In this document: positions 42,513 to 43,528 of the stretch, piece by piece
Position numbering within the stretch: position 1 is the first letter of the stretch
Layout of the letters: every line of letters begins with the position of its first letter
Assembly: GCF_013166655.1 (NCBI RefSeq)
Contig: NZ_JABKCA010000050.1
Location: forward strand, 1 to 43,528
Direction: 5' to 3'
Origin: Lentimicrobium sp. L6
GTDB taxonomy: Bacteria > Bacteroidota > Bacteroidia > Bacteroidales > UBA12170
Length of the DNA stretch: 43,528 bases
Position numbers and translations under genes: made by a program
Notes under the pieces: model-generated
What the model was told of the DNA's origin: nothing
Database searches by the model: none
What the model saw: the letters and a program-made list of their open reading frames with translations, nothing else

Positions 42513-42866
42513 ATGGGTAAGCCAGCACTAATTCAAATAGTAGAAGATTCAGTAGAAATAAAGAAGTTCCCCGCTTTCAAAGCAGGTGATACTATAACTG
42601 TTACTTACAAGATTAAGGAAGGTAGTAAAGAAAGATTGCAGAATTTCCAAGGCGTCGTTATCCAGAGAAGAGGAAACGGACCAACTGAGACTTTCACAGT
42701 AAGAAAAATATCTGGAAACATTGGCGTAGAGAGAATCTTCCCAATTGCTTCTCCAAATATTGATGATATCAAAGTAATGAGAAGAGGTGTTGTACGCCGA
42801 GCTCGTATTTTCTATCTTCGCGGCCTTAAAGGTAAGAAAGCTAGAATCAAAGAAAAAAGAGGATAG
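42513..42866 (+). CDS. rplS: 50S ribosomal protein L19
   Basis: L19 sits at the 30S-50S interface. The 117-residue protein is canonical: [33 protein letters not shown], then [57 protein letters not shown]. In many bacteria rplS follows rpsP-rimM-trmD, but here it is a single unit with its own promoter and a terminator 25 bp after the stop, a common state in Bacteroidota. Confidence 0.98.
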   Translation: MGKPALIQIVEDSVEIKKFPAFKAGDTITVTYKIKEGSKERLQNFQGVVIQRRGNGPTETFTVRKISGNIGVERIFPIASPNIDDIKVMRRGVVRRARIFYLRGLKGKKARIKEKRG

Positions 42867-42890
42867 TCTTTTTTCTTTCAAAATAAAAAC

Positions 42891-42913
42891 AACCCCGTTA
42901 TCGGGGTTTTTTT
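42891..42913 (+). terminator. Rho-independent terminator of rplS
   Basis: AACCCCG (42891-42897) pairs with CGGGGTT (42902-42908) around a TTAT loop, with T7 from 42907 to 42913. It lies inside an upstream-extended frame of the next gene, which supports the later start chosen for that gene. Confidence 0.88.
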
Positions 42914-42945
42914 GTATCATTTATTTTTTTAAATTATTCAATCTT

Positions 42946-43479
42946 ATGGAAACAAATACAGTAAGTTCGAAAAATGTAATGGAAATGCTCACCGTTGCAA
43001 ATGAGTATTGCCATTTTATAGAAAAAGCACATGAATACGAAACCAAAGATATTCTTGATTATCTTCAAAAGATGTTTTCTCTTCTCTATTTGAAAGGTGC
43101 ATTATTACCAACAATAGAAGTTCAAGTTCCGGAAGCCAATGAGAGGTTTGTTACAGAGCAAACTTGGGAATCTATTTTTAATGAGCTTAGAAACAAATTC
43201 AAACCAAATGATGAATTCTGGGTAATGGATCATATAGATTTCAATGATAACGAGCCCATTAAGGCTAGCCTGGCTGACAATTTAACTGACATATATCAAG
43301 ATCTAAAAGACTTCGTATTACTCTATGCAAAAGGCACCGATGCTGCCAAAGAAAATGCAGTGCACGATTGTAGATTATTCTTTCAAACACATTGGGGATA
43401 CCGATTGGTTCAGTCCCAAAAGTATATTCATCATTTAATGAATGCTGATATTAAAAAGCAACAGAACGATATCTATTAA
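42946..43479 (+). CDS. DUF5063 domain protein
   Basis: The 177-residue protein matches my memory of DUF5063: METNTVSSKNVMEMLTVANEYCHFIE, YLQKMFSLLYLKGALLPTIE, then LTDIYQDLKDFVLLYAKGTDAAKENAVHDCRLFFQTHWGYRLVQSQKYIHHLM. It appears all-helical, with no signal or membrane segment. An upstream ATG at 42787 in this frame lies inside rplS and would read through the rplS terminator, so ATG 42946 is chosen. Function unknown. The next gene is beyond the window. Confidence 0.85.
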   Translation: METNTVSSKNVMEMLTVANEYCHFIEKAHEYETKDILDYLQKMFSLLYLKGALLPTIEVQVPEANERFVTEQTWESIFNELRNKFKPNDEFWVMDHIDFNDNEPIKASLADNLTDIYQDLKDFVLLYAKGTDAAKENAVHDCRLFFQTHWGYRLVQSQKYIHHLMNADIKKQQNDIY

Positions 43480-43528
43480 CCTGAGTTCGGTTTTTAACTA
43501 TCTGAAATTCAGTTGTTAATCGTAATAT

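Overview
The window looks like a core-chromosome stretch of a low-GC member of the phylum Bacteroidota. The clues agree: Bacteroidota-type promoters (TTG, 19-21 bp, TAnnTTTG) lie in front of many genes on both strands; there is a PorW/SprE-type lipoprotein of the type IX secretion system; and several families are largely confined to the phylum (DUF3822, a GYDIA-type GHMP kinase, the DUF7033-type deacetylase, DUF4468, DUF5063). The isoprenoid genes belong to the mevalonate pathway, which among Bacteroidota is more usual in Flavobacteriia-like lineages than in gut Bacteroidales, but I would not place it below phylum with confidence. I see no prophage, insertion sequence, CRISPR array, rRNA or tRNA.

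Layout. 0.4-2.5 kb (+): pilin-like anchor protein, DUF3822 protein, rsmD. 2.4-5.0 kb (-): gamma carbonic anhydrase, coaD, thioredoxin-like protein. 5.1-10.8 kb (+): ldcA, DUF5684 protein, yraN, tilS, a one-chain FakA-FakB fatty-acid kinase and an OB-fold lipoprotein. A 407-bp gap follows, holding a nested inverted-repeat element and a strong terminator. 11.2-13.4 kb (-): oligopeptidase B-like lipoprotein. 13.7 kb (+): small acidic protein. 14.0-17.3 kb (-): mevalonate operon (type 2 IPP isomerase, class II HMG-CoA reductase, GHMP kinase). 17.4-20.2 kb (-): DUF4468 protein, groEL, groES. 20.3-23.5 kb (+): MmcQ/YjbR protein, sugar N-acetyltransferase, long-chain acyl-CoA synthetase. 23.6-30.3 kb (-): fabD, Bax inhibitor-1 family protein, folE, PTPS, small membrane protein, atpZ-like, bactofilin, porW. 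30.4 kb (+): M23 peptidase, divergent from porW. 31.4-35.5 kb (-): two tandem LruC-domain lipoproteins. 35.7-37.8 kb (-): rfbB and galE. 37.9-43.5 kb (+): polysaccharide deacetylase, FemAB-like transferase, upp, ABC permease, rplS, DUF5063 protein.

How the genes fit together. Much of the window concerns the cell envelope: peptidoglycan (ldcA, M23 peptidase next to porW-bactofilin), secretion (porW), surface sugars (galE, rfbB, sugar acetyltransferase, deacetylase plus FemAB-like protein), isoprenoid precursors for carrier lipid and quinones, and acyl-chain supply (fabD, acyl-CoA synthetase, fatty-acid kinase). The rest is housekeeping.

Several starts are moved from the longest reading frame because a -7 promoter box lies on or next to the upstream start codon, or because the family N-terminus begins later (FakAB, oligopeptidase B, DUF4468, fabD, folE, upp, DUF5063). 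No clear undescribed system stands out. The best leads are the FakA-FakB fusion, the nested inverted-repeat element, the tandem LruC pair, and the porW-bactofilin-atpZ-PTPS-folE gene string, which lacks the F1Fo-ATPase genes.
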